Assembly: GCA_910586845.1 (NCBI GenBank)
Contig: CAJUJV010000019.1
Span: 1 to 12,320 of the forward strand
Direction of reading: 5' to 3'
DNA: 12,320 nt
From: an uncultured Hungatella sp.
GTDB lineage: Bacteria; Bacillota; Clostridia; Lachnospirales; Lachnospiraceae
Part shown: piece after piece, positions 1 through 5,679 of the stretch
Layout of the letters: each line of letters begins with the position of its first letter
How positions within the stretch are numbered: the stretch's first letter is position 1
Notes under the pieces: model-generated
Databases searched by the model: none
The model's input: the letters and a program-made list of their open reading frames with translations, nothing else
Told to the model about the DNA's origin: nothing
Position numbers and translations under genes: made by a program

Positions 1-1
1 A

Positions 2-277
2 AAGCCTGAGAAACCGGCCTCCGGCTCCTACAAAGTAGTCCACACCTACTACTTCAGAGACAGTTCCGGAAGAGACCACTTTGAGGGAAGAAGCGCCGTC
101 TCCACTGTGGAAGCGGCCCTGGATGGCCGGACATACGACGCTGACAGCGTAACGAAGATCCTCACCTGCGAGGCCAACAACAGGACCTATGTTTACGACA
201 ATTCCGTCTATGGTTATGTGACCGGGGACACTGCCGATGACAGGCCGACGATCCAGGATCCCGGGGACACTCTGTAG
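2..277 (+). pseudogene. LPXTG surface protein, upstream part, 5' partial, ended by in-frame TAG
   Basis: The open frame enters from the left edge and runs 91 codons to TAG at 275-277. The visible part looks like one extracellular repeat module of the kind found in large clostridial wall-anchored proteins. It has a YKVVHTYYFRD strand near the start and a GRTYDADSVTKI segment in the middle. No signal peptide can be seen because the start lies outside the window. The module should end in a strand of the type EWVKATE...IILKY. That strand is found just after the stop, in the same reading frame, in the next feature. I infer that one ancestral gene was cut by a nonsense mutation, for example CAG to TAG. 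A natural readthrough site or a sequencing error would look the same. Confidence 0.7.
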
Positions 278-292
278 CGGGCGGAGCCCCGG

Positions 293-769
293 ATGGAATG
301 GGTGAAGGCCACAGAGAACGGAGATCAGATCATTATATTGAAATACTACCGCCAGACCAGCGGCAGCGGCGGCGGAGGATCGGATCCTGGTTCCGATGAT
401 CCGGAGGACCACACGACCAGATCCACAGAGCCGGCCACGGAGACCACGCCGGAGTCCGGTACGGATCCGGCCACAGAGACCCTGCCGGATCCGGAGAGGC
501 CCGAACTGCCGGATCCCAACGCCCCAGACAGTCCGGATACTGTCACCATCATGGAAGACGGAGTGCCCGTCACATATGTGAAGGTATGGGATCCGGAGAC
601 CGGGCAGTACCGTTACATTCCCGAGAACGAGCTTCCGCTGTGGGGAATCTTCCTGCCGAAGACCGGAGATACCAGCAGGTCGTCCCTGTGGGGGCTGCTG
701 ACTATAAGTTCCCTGATCCTCCTGTGGGGAATGTGGTTTTTCAAGTCCAGGGAGAGAAAAGACAGCTGA
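293..769 (+). CDS. C-terminal piece of sortase-anchored surface protein (LPKTG)
   Basis: This frame encodes 158 residues from ATG 293 and is in phase with the upstream fragment, five codons after its TAG. Residues 1-20 complete the interrupted surface module (EWVKATENGDQIIILKYYR). Then comes a Gly/Ser run and a Pro/Thr/Asp/Glu-rich wall-spanning linker (about 22-85). A short conserved segment of the type VPVTYVKVWDPETGQYRYIP follows. The end is a textbook sorting signal: LPKTG, a hydrophobic helix and a basic tail (KSRERKDS). Sortase would cleave between T and G and attach the protein to peptidoglycan. No good ribosome site precedes ATG 293 and no signal peptide is present, so as a separate protein it should not reach the surface. 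It is best read as the 3' half of a broken or readthrough gene. Confidence 0.75.
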   Translation: MEWVKATENGDQIIILKYYRQTSGSGGGGSDPGSDDPEDHTTRSTEPATETTPESGTDPATETLPDPERPELPDPNAPDSPDTVTIMEDGVPVTYVKVWDPETGQYRYIPENELPLWGIFLPKTGDTSRSSLWGLLTISSLILLWGMWFFKSRERKDS

Positions 770-801
770 GATCCGTTTTTTCATAATACAGTTTCAGAAA
801 A

Positions 802-855
802 AGAATCCCTGCCGGGATCAAAGTTTCCTTAATCTTTGATCCTGGCAGGGATTCT
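802..855 (+). terminator. Long hairpin after the surface protein gene
   Basis: Two 22-base arms (802-823 and 834-855) pair completely apart from one G:U wobble, around a 10-base loop. The stem lies 33 bases after the surface gene's stop. The downstream T-tract is poor (CGTTCTGTCTG). On the opposite strand the stem is followed by TTTTTC. It probably ends transcription of the surface gene, but it is not a canonical intrinsic terminator on the + strand. Confidence 0.65.
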
Positions 856-941
856 CGTTCTGTCTGTGTCAAGCCTCGCTGTCCGTAAAAGAAACCGCAT
901 CTTCATCGGGGATCAGAACCTGTCAGACGGAAGAATTTACG

Positions 942-970
942 TTGTAAAAACCCCGGTAATATGATACTAT
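942..970 (+). promoter_or_regulatory. Sigma-A-like promoter of the terD-HAD pair
   Basis: TTGTAA at 942-947 and TACTAT at 965-970 are separated by 17 bases, close to the vegetative consensus. The ribosome site AAGGAGG (986-992) lies 8 bases before ATG 1001. The likely start of transcription (about 976-978) falls inside an inverted repeat listed separately. Confidence 0.65.
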
Positions 971-981
971 TTTTATAGTAT
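964..981 (+). repeat. Perfect inverted repeat over the -10 box, candidate operator
   Basis: ATACTAT-TTTT-ATAGTAT is a perfect 7-bp inverted repeat with a 4-base centre. It covers the whole -10 hexamer and the expected transcription start. A repressor bound here would block RNA polymerase. Because transcription should start within it, a DNA operator is more likely than an RNA hairpin. The arms are AT-rich, so chance occurrence is possible. Confidence 0.4.
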
Positions 982-1000
982 ATTTAAGGAGGTTACTACA

Positions 1001-1582
1001 ATGGCGATCAGTTTAGCAAAAGGACAGAAGGTAGATCTGACAAAAGGAAATCCCGGTCTCAGGAACATTATGGCAGGCCTTGGCTGGGATATCAATGTAT
1101 TTGATTCAGGCGCTGACTTTGACCTGGATGCAGCCGTATTTATGCTTGGAGCAGACGGAAAATGTCCCACAGATAAGGAATTTATTTTCTATGGAAACCT
1201 GTCTCATGCCAGCGGAGCTGTAAATCATATGGGCGACAATCTTACAGGCGAAGGCGACGGTGATGACGAGCAGATCCGGATTGATCTCTCAAAGGTTCCG
1301 GCAAACATTGAGAGGATTGCTTTTACGGTAACGATTTATGATGCAGAGACAAGACGTCAGAATTTCGGACAGGTTTCAAATGCGTTTATCCGCTTGGTAA
1401 ACGAGTCTGACGGAAGCGAGCTGATCAGGTATGATCTGGGCGAAGATTTCTCCATCGAGACAGCGGTTGTTGTAGGCGAACTTTACAGAAACAACGGAGA
1501 ATGGAAGTTCAACGCCGTCGGAAGCGGATTCCAGGGCGGCCTGGCAGCTCTTTGCGGTCACTATGGTATTAATGCGGCGTAG
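1001..1582 (+). CDS. terD: TerD family calcium-binding stress protein
   Basis: The 193 residues match the TerD/TerE/TerZ/CABP family over its full usual length. Visible family marks are GLGWD (26-30), the acidic strand DFDLDAAVFML (39-49), the calcium-site motif GEGDGDDE (83-90), the IRIDL and ERIAFTVTIYDA strands, and the C-terminal GEWKFNAVGSGF segment with a GL-AALCGHYG end. The key acidic residues are all present, so calcium binding should be intact. Family members are cytoplasmic or membrane-associated proteins of tellurite, phage and oxidative-stress resistance loci. The molecular role is not settled. ATG 1001 is fixed by AAGGAGG 8 bases upstream. The HAD phosphatase gene follows after 9 bases, so the two are probably co-transcribed. 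Family assignment is secure; the exact subgroup (TerD versus TerE) is not. Confidence 0.93.
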   Translation: MAISLAKGQKVDLTKGNPGLRNIMAGLGWDINVFDSGADFDLDAAVFMLGADGKCPTDKEFIFYGNLSHASGAVNHMGDNLTGEGDGDDEQIRIDLSKVPANIERIAFTVTIYDAETRRQNFGQVSNAFIRLVNESDGSELIRYDLGEDFSIETAVVVGELYRNNGEWKFNAVGSGFQGGLAALCGHYGINAA

Positions 1583-1591
1583 AGACTAGGG

Positions 1592-2359
1592 ATGAGGATT
1601 TTATGTACTGATTTAGATAACACGATCATTTATTCATACAGACACGATATTGGTTTAAAAAAGAGAACTGTAGAATTATGCCGGGGAAGAGCGATTTCAT
1701 TTATTTCTGAACGGACATATGAATTATTGAAAAGTGTACAACAGGAAATGATGATCGTCCCCATATCAACGAGAACAGAAGAACAATACAGCAGGATCGA
1801 TCTGGGCACAGGCGGCTTTAAGTATGCGCTTGTATGCAACGGAGGAGTATTGCTGGCCGACGGAAAGAGAGAGGCGGACTGGTATGAAAACTCCCTGAAA
1901 CTGATCGAGCCGGGTAAAGCGGAGCTTGAGAAAGCGCTGGTCATTCTGGAGAAGGAATCGGGAAGAACATCTGAACTCAGATTCATTGAGAACTTATTTC
2001 TCTTCACTAAATGCAGCGATCCTGAAAAGGCAGTCGACAGACTGACAAGCCGGCTGGACCGAAAACGGGTTGACGTCTTTCATAAAGGAGAGAAGGTGTA
2101 TGTTGTTCCTGTTCAATTAAGTAAAGGAAACGCAGTTATGAGACTCCGCGAGTATCTTGATCCTGAATATATTATTGCCGCGGGAGACAGCAGATTTGAC
2201 CTTTCCATGGCAGAAGCTGCAGACTGGGGGATCGTTCCTTATGGGTTCACAAAAAAATATCGTGCCGTTTCGGCTTTATATGAAATGGATAAAGACAAGC
2301 TGTTTTCAGAAGCATTGCTGGAAATGTGCTTAAAGATCAGAGCGGAGAGCATAGAATGA
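1592..2359 (+). CDS. HAD-superfamily phosphatase of a Ter locus
   Basis: A 255-residue cytoplasmic HAD hydrolase with all four motifs. Motif I is DLDNT with the nucleophile Asp7 and acid/base Asp9. Motif II is Ser59/Thr60 in PISTRT. Motif III is Lys178 in LSKGNA. Motif IV is GDSRFD with Asp199 and Asp203. The long segment between motifs II and III (about 80-175) fits a C2-type cap, as in Cof and sucrose-phosphate phosphatases. It should remove phosphate from a small phosphorylated metabolite with Mg2+. The substrate is unknown. HAD phosphatases are established partners of TerD proteins in bacterial Ter operons, where they are proposed to belong to a biosynthetic branch. The start cannot lie much further in because the nucleophile is residue 7. 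The ribosome site is weak (AGGG directly before ATG), so translation is probably coupled to terD, 9 bases upstream. The first part is strikingly AT-rich (18 of 60 G+C at 1621-1680). Confidence 0.88.
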   Translation: MRILCTDLDNTIIYSYRHDIGLKKRTVELCRGRAISFISERTYELLKSVQQEMMIVPISTRTEEQYSRIDLGTGGFKYALVCNGGVLLADGKREADWYENSLKLIEPGKAELEKALVILEKESGRTSELRFIENLFLFTKCSDPEKAVDRLTSRLDRKRVDVFHKGEKVYVVPVQLSKGNAVMRLREYLDPEYIIAAGDSRFDLSMAEAADWGIVPYGFTKKYRAVSALYEMDKDKLFSEALLEMCLKIRAESIE

Positions 2360-2368
2360 TCGTTAAAG

Positions 2369-2437
2369 AAAGCTTCCGGCCGATCCGTCCGGCTGCCGCG
2401 GAAACGGCCGGTCAGGAACGGACCTGCCGGAAGCTTT
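2369..2437. terminator. Bidirectional terminator between convergent Ter gene pairs
   Basis: A perfect 12-bp base stem pairs 2369-2380 with 2426-2437, and further imperfect pairing inside includes TCCGT with ACGGA. On the + strand it ends in TTTTG. On the - strand it is followed by a T-rich TTTCTTTAA run. It sits between the HAD stop (2359) and the AIM24 stop (2447), so one structure can serve both converging transcripts. Confidence 0.75.
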
Positions 2438-2446
2438 TGCCTTGGG

Positions 2447-3151
2447 TTAGTCTATCCCGACATGAATCCCGCCGCTTCTTTCGGAAGGCTGAATGATCAC
2501 TGTGACATTGGAGCCGGCATGCCATTCGAACTGGTAAGATTCGCCGGATGCCTGTCCGATAAAGGTCTTCCATGATACGTCTGCCGTTATGCTCGGATCA
2601 CAGGGGCCGTTTCCCACCCAGCAGATCACTGCATCAGGATCCACGGCTATGGTGTTATATGTGCCTACATTACTTAATACAATAGGGTTTCCGTCGGACA
2701 AAACGGCTACATAGGCATCTCTGCCGCAGGCTGTAAGGGTGGATGTTGCCAGTCCCTTTTGAGATACAACGCCGACGCCGATAAAGCGGACGCTGTAATT
2801 GCAGTCCTGGGTAAAGGCCAGGATGTTTTCTGATTCCACGGAAATCGTCTCTCCCTGTCCAAGGTGGTAGATGACGATGTGCTGTCCCTGATTTGCATAA
2901 TATGTAACAGAATCACCGTTTAAGTTTACTTTCATAAGCGGTATATTTTCACCCGTAAGCCTGCGGGCCAAATGCCCTAACAGAGCCTGTCCGATATTAT
3001 TCTGCGGTCCTAACAGGACTTTCTCAAACTTATAGTTTTTTGCACCGGCATTATCTCCGGCGATAAACGCGCCGGCTTTGACAAATAATACGTCGCTTCC
3101 GGTACAGGATACTTTTAAGGTGAGTTCATTTACCGTTTCAAATCGCAGCAT
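2447..3151 (-). CDS. AIM24 family protein
   Basis: The 234-residue product fits the bacterial AIM24 (TIGR00266/DUF124) family in length and pattern. It is a mostly beta protein with FVKAGAFIAGDN near the start, a central VYYANQGQHIVIYHLGQGETI segment, LAFTQDCNYSVRFIG, and a VNVGTYNTIAVDP-like segment before a Trp/Gly-rich C-terminal part. The fold is a double beta-helix-like barrel. Its molecular function is unknown (the yeast mitochondrial homologue affects membrane architecture). There is no signal peptide or membrane helix. The start is supported by AAAGGGGGA (3160-3168 on the complement), 8 bases before ATG. It is the second gene after terD-like 3193-3909, with a 41-base gap, so the two form an operon. 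AIM24 and TerD proteins are known to co-occur in Ter-type gene neighbourhoods. Confidence 0.85.
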   Translation of the reverse strand: MLRFETVNELTLKVSCTGSDVLFVKAGAFIAGDNAGAKNYKFEKVLLGPQNNIGQALLGHLARRLTGENIPLMKVNLNGDSVTYYANQGQHIVIYHLGQGETISVESENILAFTQDCNYSVRFIGVGVVSQKGLATSTLTACGRDAYVAVLSDGNPIVLSNVGTYNTIAVDPDAVICWVGNGPCDPSITADVSWKTFIGQASGESYQFEWHAGSNVTVIIQPSERSGGIHVGID

Positions 3152-3192
3152 TTTACATTTCCCCCTTTAGAATACAGACAAGACAGTATGTT

Positions 3193-3909
3193 TTATATTA
3201 CCTGGACGCCATAAAATCCACAGAGGCCGGCCAGGTCCCTGGCGAGGCCGTTTCCGACCGCGCTGAATTTCCAGCTGCCGTTATGCTGATATATTTCACC
3301 TATTATCATCGAGGTGATGTTGGAATAATATTCAGACATCCTGAAGCTGACCAGTTCGGAGTTGTCGGCAGAATTGATAATTCTGATATAGGCATCTTTT
3401 AGCATACTGAAATTGAGATGTTTTTCCAGAGCCTCATGAATTGTCAGAACAAAAACGATCTTAAAGACATTTGGGTTTAATCTTGTGAAATCTACGGAGA
3501 TGATTTCTCTGTCCTGTCCCTGACTGACTGAAAATTTAACGCTCCTGTCCGGACTGGAATCCTGACCGTAGAAGACAAACCAGTCGTCGCCGATTACCTT
3601 CCCTGATTGATTCAATAAGAAAGCAGATACGTCGACATCGCAGGCCGGATTTATAACAGTCCATCCTATCCCTGCCCGGATTTCAGACAGCTTAAATCCG
3701 TTTTCAAGAACTACTTTCTGCCCTTTCTGTACAGGCTTTTGAAGATCCGGCATTGGCCCGGAGGAAATATCGGCGGCAGAATTTATCTTTCCGTTGTTGA
3801 GAACTTTAATATTGTGTGAGGTTTTCGGCTCCTGTACATTGTTCCGGTTTATAGACATTATGGTCTGCCTGTTAACGGCGCCTGACGTCTTCATTGGTAC
3901 GCTGATCAT
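3193..3909 (-). CDS. TerD family protein with N-terminal extension
   Basis: A TerD-domain protein of 238 residues. I place the start at ATG 3907-3909, not at the GTG (3924) that opens the frame five codons earlier. The AAAGG at 3917-3921 (complement) is a correctly spaced ribosome site for that ATG and would lie inside the longer reading. Residues 1-57 are polar and low in hydrophobics, probably disordered, and absent from ordinary TerD proteins. The TerD domain starts near QKGQKVVL (61-68). It includes the strand DVDVSAFLL (91-99), IISVDF, a family-like VFVLTIHEA strand and the GSWKFSAVGNGL C-terminal segment. Where the partner TerD at 1001 has GDGDDE, this one has QGQDRE (130-135), so one acidic ligand is replaced by Arg and calcium binding may be weakened. 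It is the first gene of a - strand operon with AIM24. A specialised partner of the first TerD is a fair inference. Confidence 0.9.
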   Translation of the reverse strand: MISVPMKTSGAVNRQTIMSINRNNVQEPKTSHNIKVLNNGKINSAADISSGPMPDLQKPVQKGQKVVLENGFKLSEIRAGIGWTVINPACDVDVSAFLLNQSGKVIGDDWFVFYGQDSSPDRSVKFSVSQGQDREIISVDFTRLNPNVFKIVFVLTIHEALEKHLNFSMLKDAYIRIINSADNSELVSFRMSEYYSNITSMIIGEIYQHNGSWKFSAVGNGLARDLAGLCGFYGVQVI

Positions 3910-3955
3910 ATATATACCTTTCACAAATCGATATGGTAAAAACCCTGCAATTTAA

Positions 3956-3984
3956 AATTTACCCCAGTTTTTTGAAAATGTCAA
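3956..3984 (-). promoter_or_regulatory. Sigma-A-like promoter of the terD2-AIM24 operon
   Basis: Read on the - strand, a perfect TTGACA (3979-3984) and TAAATT (3956-3961) are separated by exactly 17 bases. The leader to ATG 3909 would be about 40 bases and carries the ribosome site AAAGG. Confidence 0.65.
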
Positions 3985-3996
3985 GTGATTTGACAT
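3978..3996 (-). repeat. Inverted repeat over the -35 box, candidate operator
   Basis: ATGTCAA-GTGAT-TTGACAT is a perfect 7-bp inverted repeat with a 5-base centre. One arm is the -35 hexamer of the terD2 promoter. The other TTGACA arm has no usable -10 box 17 bases downstream on the + strand, so a divergent promoter is not supported. An operator bound by a dimeric regulator is the likelier reading. It differs in sequence from the repeat at the terD1 promoter. Confidence 0.45.
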
Positions 3997-4055
3997 GTGG
4001 CTGGAATATGGCTGCCGCAATCCAACTGGATCCAGACAGCGGGTTAAGGCAGCTA

Positions 4056-4112
4056 GAACCAGTACCCTCCGTGAACAAGGACGTGTGTCCCCTTGTCCAC
4101 GGAGGGTAGTTC
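4056..4112. repeat. Strong stem-loop in the non-coding stretch before the hydrolase operon
   Basis: Arms 4063-4080 and 4091-4108 form an 18-bp stem around a 10-base loop. There is one A-C mismatch on the + strand that becomes a G:U pair on the - strand. GAAC (4056-4059) and GTTC (4109-4112) can extend the stem beyond a 3-base bulge. Within the loop GGAC and GTCC offer an alternative tip. No T-run follows on either strand, so it is not an ordinary terminator. The rest of 3997-4273 holds no convincing gene. A small palindromic remnant element or an RNA structure are both possible. Confidence 0.5.
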
Positions 4113-4122
4113 GTGTTATACT
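4093..4122 (+). promoter_or_regulatory. Possible promoter of the hydrolase-LytTR operon
   Basis: TTGTCC (4093-4098) and TATACT (4117-4122) are separated by 18 bases. The -35-like hexamer lies in the right arm of the stem-loop at 4056-4112. A further AT-rich TTATTATATA stretch (4219-4228) lies closer to the genes but has no matching -35. This is a suggestion only. Confidence 0.35.
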
Positions 4123-4273
4123 ATACATCATAGAAATGCAGCGAGTATAGAGATATAGTTTCTGCGATGAATGGGGACCGGTTAAACGGGTTTACCGGGA
4201 TCAATGATACCGTGTACTTTATTATATAGAAGGGGGCAGCGCTCGTGAGGGCGTATGCGGAAAGGAGCAGGAG

Positions 4274-4378
4274 ATGTATAAAAATGCAGAGAAACAGGCA
4301 AAGATCAAGCCGGAAGATATCCCTTATGCCGTGTCCGGGGAAGAAAAATTTGAGATGCAGCTTACGGTTTTATTTTGA
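4274..4378 (+). CDS. Small ORF of 34 residues, translationally coupled to the hydrolase
   Basis: ATG 4274 follows AAAGGAG (4261-4267) with 6 bases between, an excellent ribosome site. The product begins MYKNAEKQAKIKPEDIPYAV and ends in LTVLF. It is charged, has no signal peptide, and resembles no family I recognise. Its TGA (4376-4378) overlaps the TTG start of the hydrolase (4375-4377). That TTG has no ribosome site of its own. The small frame therefore probably works at least as a leader that delivers ribosomes to the hydrolase. It could also be a functional peptide or the remnant of a longer lost gene. Confidence 0.5.
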   Translation: MYKNAEKQAKIKPEDIPYAVSGEEKFEMQLTVLF

Positions 4379-5118
4379 AAAAGGTCCTTATCGTCCACGG
4401 CTGGATGCATTCTGCAGCCCGGTATGAGCGTCTTCGGAGAGATCTGGAGCAGTCAGGGGACTGCAGGGTCACGCTGTATGAATTTCCCGGATTCGGAGAC
4501 ACCACGGGAAAGTACAGAAGGAACATCCTGGACAATTACACCCGGGATATGAAAAAATATCTGGAAACACGGAAATTTGATCTGATCGTGGCTCATTCTA
4601 TGGGCGGCAACGTGGTGCTGAAGGGCCTCGAAGGAACCAGGGATCTTCCCGGAGACGGAGAGCAGAAACTGATCCTGCTCAGCCCGGTCTACGGCGGAGT
4701 GGCCGGTTTAAAGCCTCTGATCCTCTTTTATCCTCTGACGGTCATGGGAATCCGGTTGGTTCAGAGACCCTTTGTCCTTTGCCGGCTGCTGATCCGGCTG
4801 TGTTCTCTGCTTACCATCCGCCGCTGGAGGGACGTGGATGAACGGATTATCCAGGATGCCCGGAGAGCCGATGGGGCTGTGGCGGCCGGCACCCTGTCTG
4901 AACTGACATTTGACCGCTGGAGACTGGGAGAAGTCCGGCCCCGGCTCCGGGTTCTCCTGGTTCTTGGAGAGAAGGACCGGGTCATCAGCAGGAGGAATAT
5001 GGCTGTGCTGAAAAAAGATCTGGGCAGCTGCCGGGTGAAGATCCTTAAAGGGATCGGTCACACCGCTGTTGCGGAGGATTATGAAAAACTGCTTAAGATC
5101 GTGAAAGGAGAACTGTGA
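4375..5118 (+). CDS. Alpha/beta hydrolase
   Basis: A 247-residue soluble alpha/beta-hydrolase fold enzyme. The oxyanion-side motif HGWM follows the first strand KKVLIVHGW. The nucleophile elbow AHSMGGN places Ser75, the acid is Asp201 in GEKDRVI, and the base is His229 in GIGHTAV, so the catalytic triad is complete. A hydrophobic stretch at about 110-145 (LILFYPLTVMGIRLV...) is probably a lid or cap. The substrate cannot be read from sequence; esterase, lipase-like or acylamidase activity is possible. The start is TTG 4375. No in-frame ATG or GTG lies between it and the upstream TGA at 4351, and the first strand begins at once. Initiation is probably coupled to the small ORF whose stop it overlaps. 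Its own TGA shares one base with ATG 5118 of the response regulator, so it is co-translated with a signalling system. Confidence 0.85.
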   Translation: MKKVLIVHGWMHSAARYERLRRDLEQSGDCRVTLYEFPGFGDTTGKYRRNILDNYTRDMKKYLETRKFDLIVAHSMGGNVVLKGLEGTRDLPGDGEQKLILLSPVYGGVAGLKPLILFYPLTVMGIRLVQRPFVLCRLLIRLCSLLTIRRWRDVDERIIQDARRADGAVAAGTLSELTFDRWRLGEVRPRLRVLLVLGEKDRVISRRNMAVLKKDLGSCRVKILKGIGHTAVAEDYEKLLKIVKGEL

Positions 5119-5677
5119 TGGTGACCATCGCCATATGCGAGGACGAACCCCGGTTTGCCGAAGAACTGAGGGAGAAGACGGACCGGTATCTGACAGAGAG
5201 AGGACTGGAGGGACGGGTCCGGATTTTTGAAGACGGGGAGCAGCTTCTGAATTTCAGACAGAATATGGATGTGGTTCTCATGGATATCAGGCTGCCGGGC
5301 AGAAACGGCATGAAGGTGGCCGAAGAGCTGAGAGCCGGAGGAAGCTTATGTGAGATCATCTTTATCACGTCTTTTCGTGAGTATGTGTTTCAGGCCTTTG
5401 ACATGGATGCCGTCCACTATCTCATAAAACCTGTAAGCAACGAAAAATTTTGTTCTGCCATGGACAGAGCCGTAAAACGGGCGGTCCGCGGCCGGGAAAA
5501 GACTCTGCTGGTGACAGAGGGAGACAGGACTGTGCGGCTTTTTCTGAGAGAGATTATCTGGATAAGGCTGGCGGAGAGGCCGTGGTGGAGGGAGGCGGCA
5601 GGGTCCTGATCTCCCGGAGAAAACAGCAGGAATTTACAAAAAGGCTTCTGCAGGTCTGCCGGGGAGGAGACAGCTGA
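5118..5677 (+). pseudogene. LytTR-type response regulator, DNA-binding domain deleted and frameshifted
   Basis: The receiver domain (about residues 1-120) is intact: acidic pair Glu-Asp in CEDE, phosphoacceptor Asp56 in LMDIRLPG, Thr84 in IITS-like FITSF, and Lys104 in IKPV. A LytTR DNA-binding domain begins with LLVTEGDRTVRLFLREIIWI. The frame then departs into RLAERPWWREAAGS and stops at 5607-5609. The true family ending, EAVVEGGGRVLISRRKQQEF, is encoded in the +2 frame at about 5568-5640 and stops at 5675-5677. Between the two family segments about 50 residues are missing. So an internal deletion of a length not divisible by three, near 5560-5570, destroyed the DNA-binding domain. The start is ATG 5118 with AAAGGAG 7 bases upstream. 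A receiver-only protein of 163 residues could still be made. The kinase starts 2 bases after the ancestral stop. Confidence 0.85.
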
Positions 5678-5679
5678 AA

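Noticed and set aside
3990..4018. Divergent + strand promoter from TTGACA at 3990
   Set aside because: The position 17 bases downstream (TGCCGC region) does not resemble a -10 box. The hexamer is better explained as one arm of the dyad.
4245..4427. 60-residue + frame starting GTG behind GAAGGGGG
   Set aside because: The product is Arg/Lys/Cys-rich with no family pattern and overlaps both the 34-residue frame and the hydrolase start. The 34-residue frame with AAAGGAG fits the operon better.
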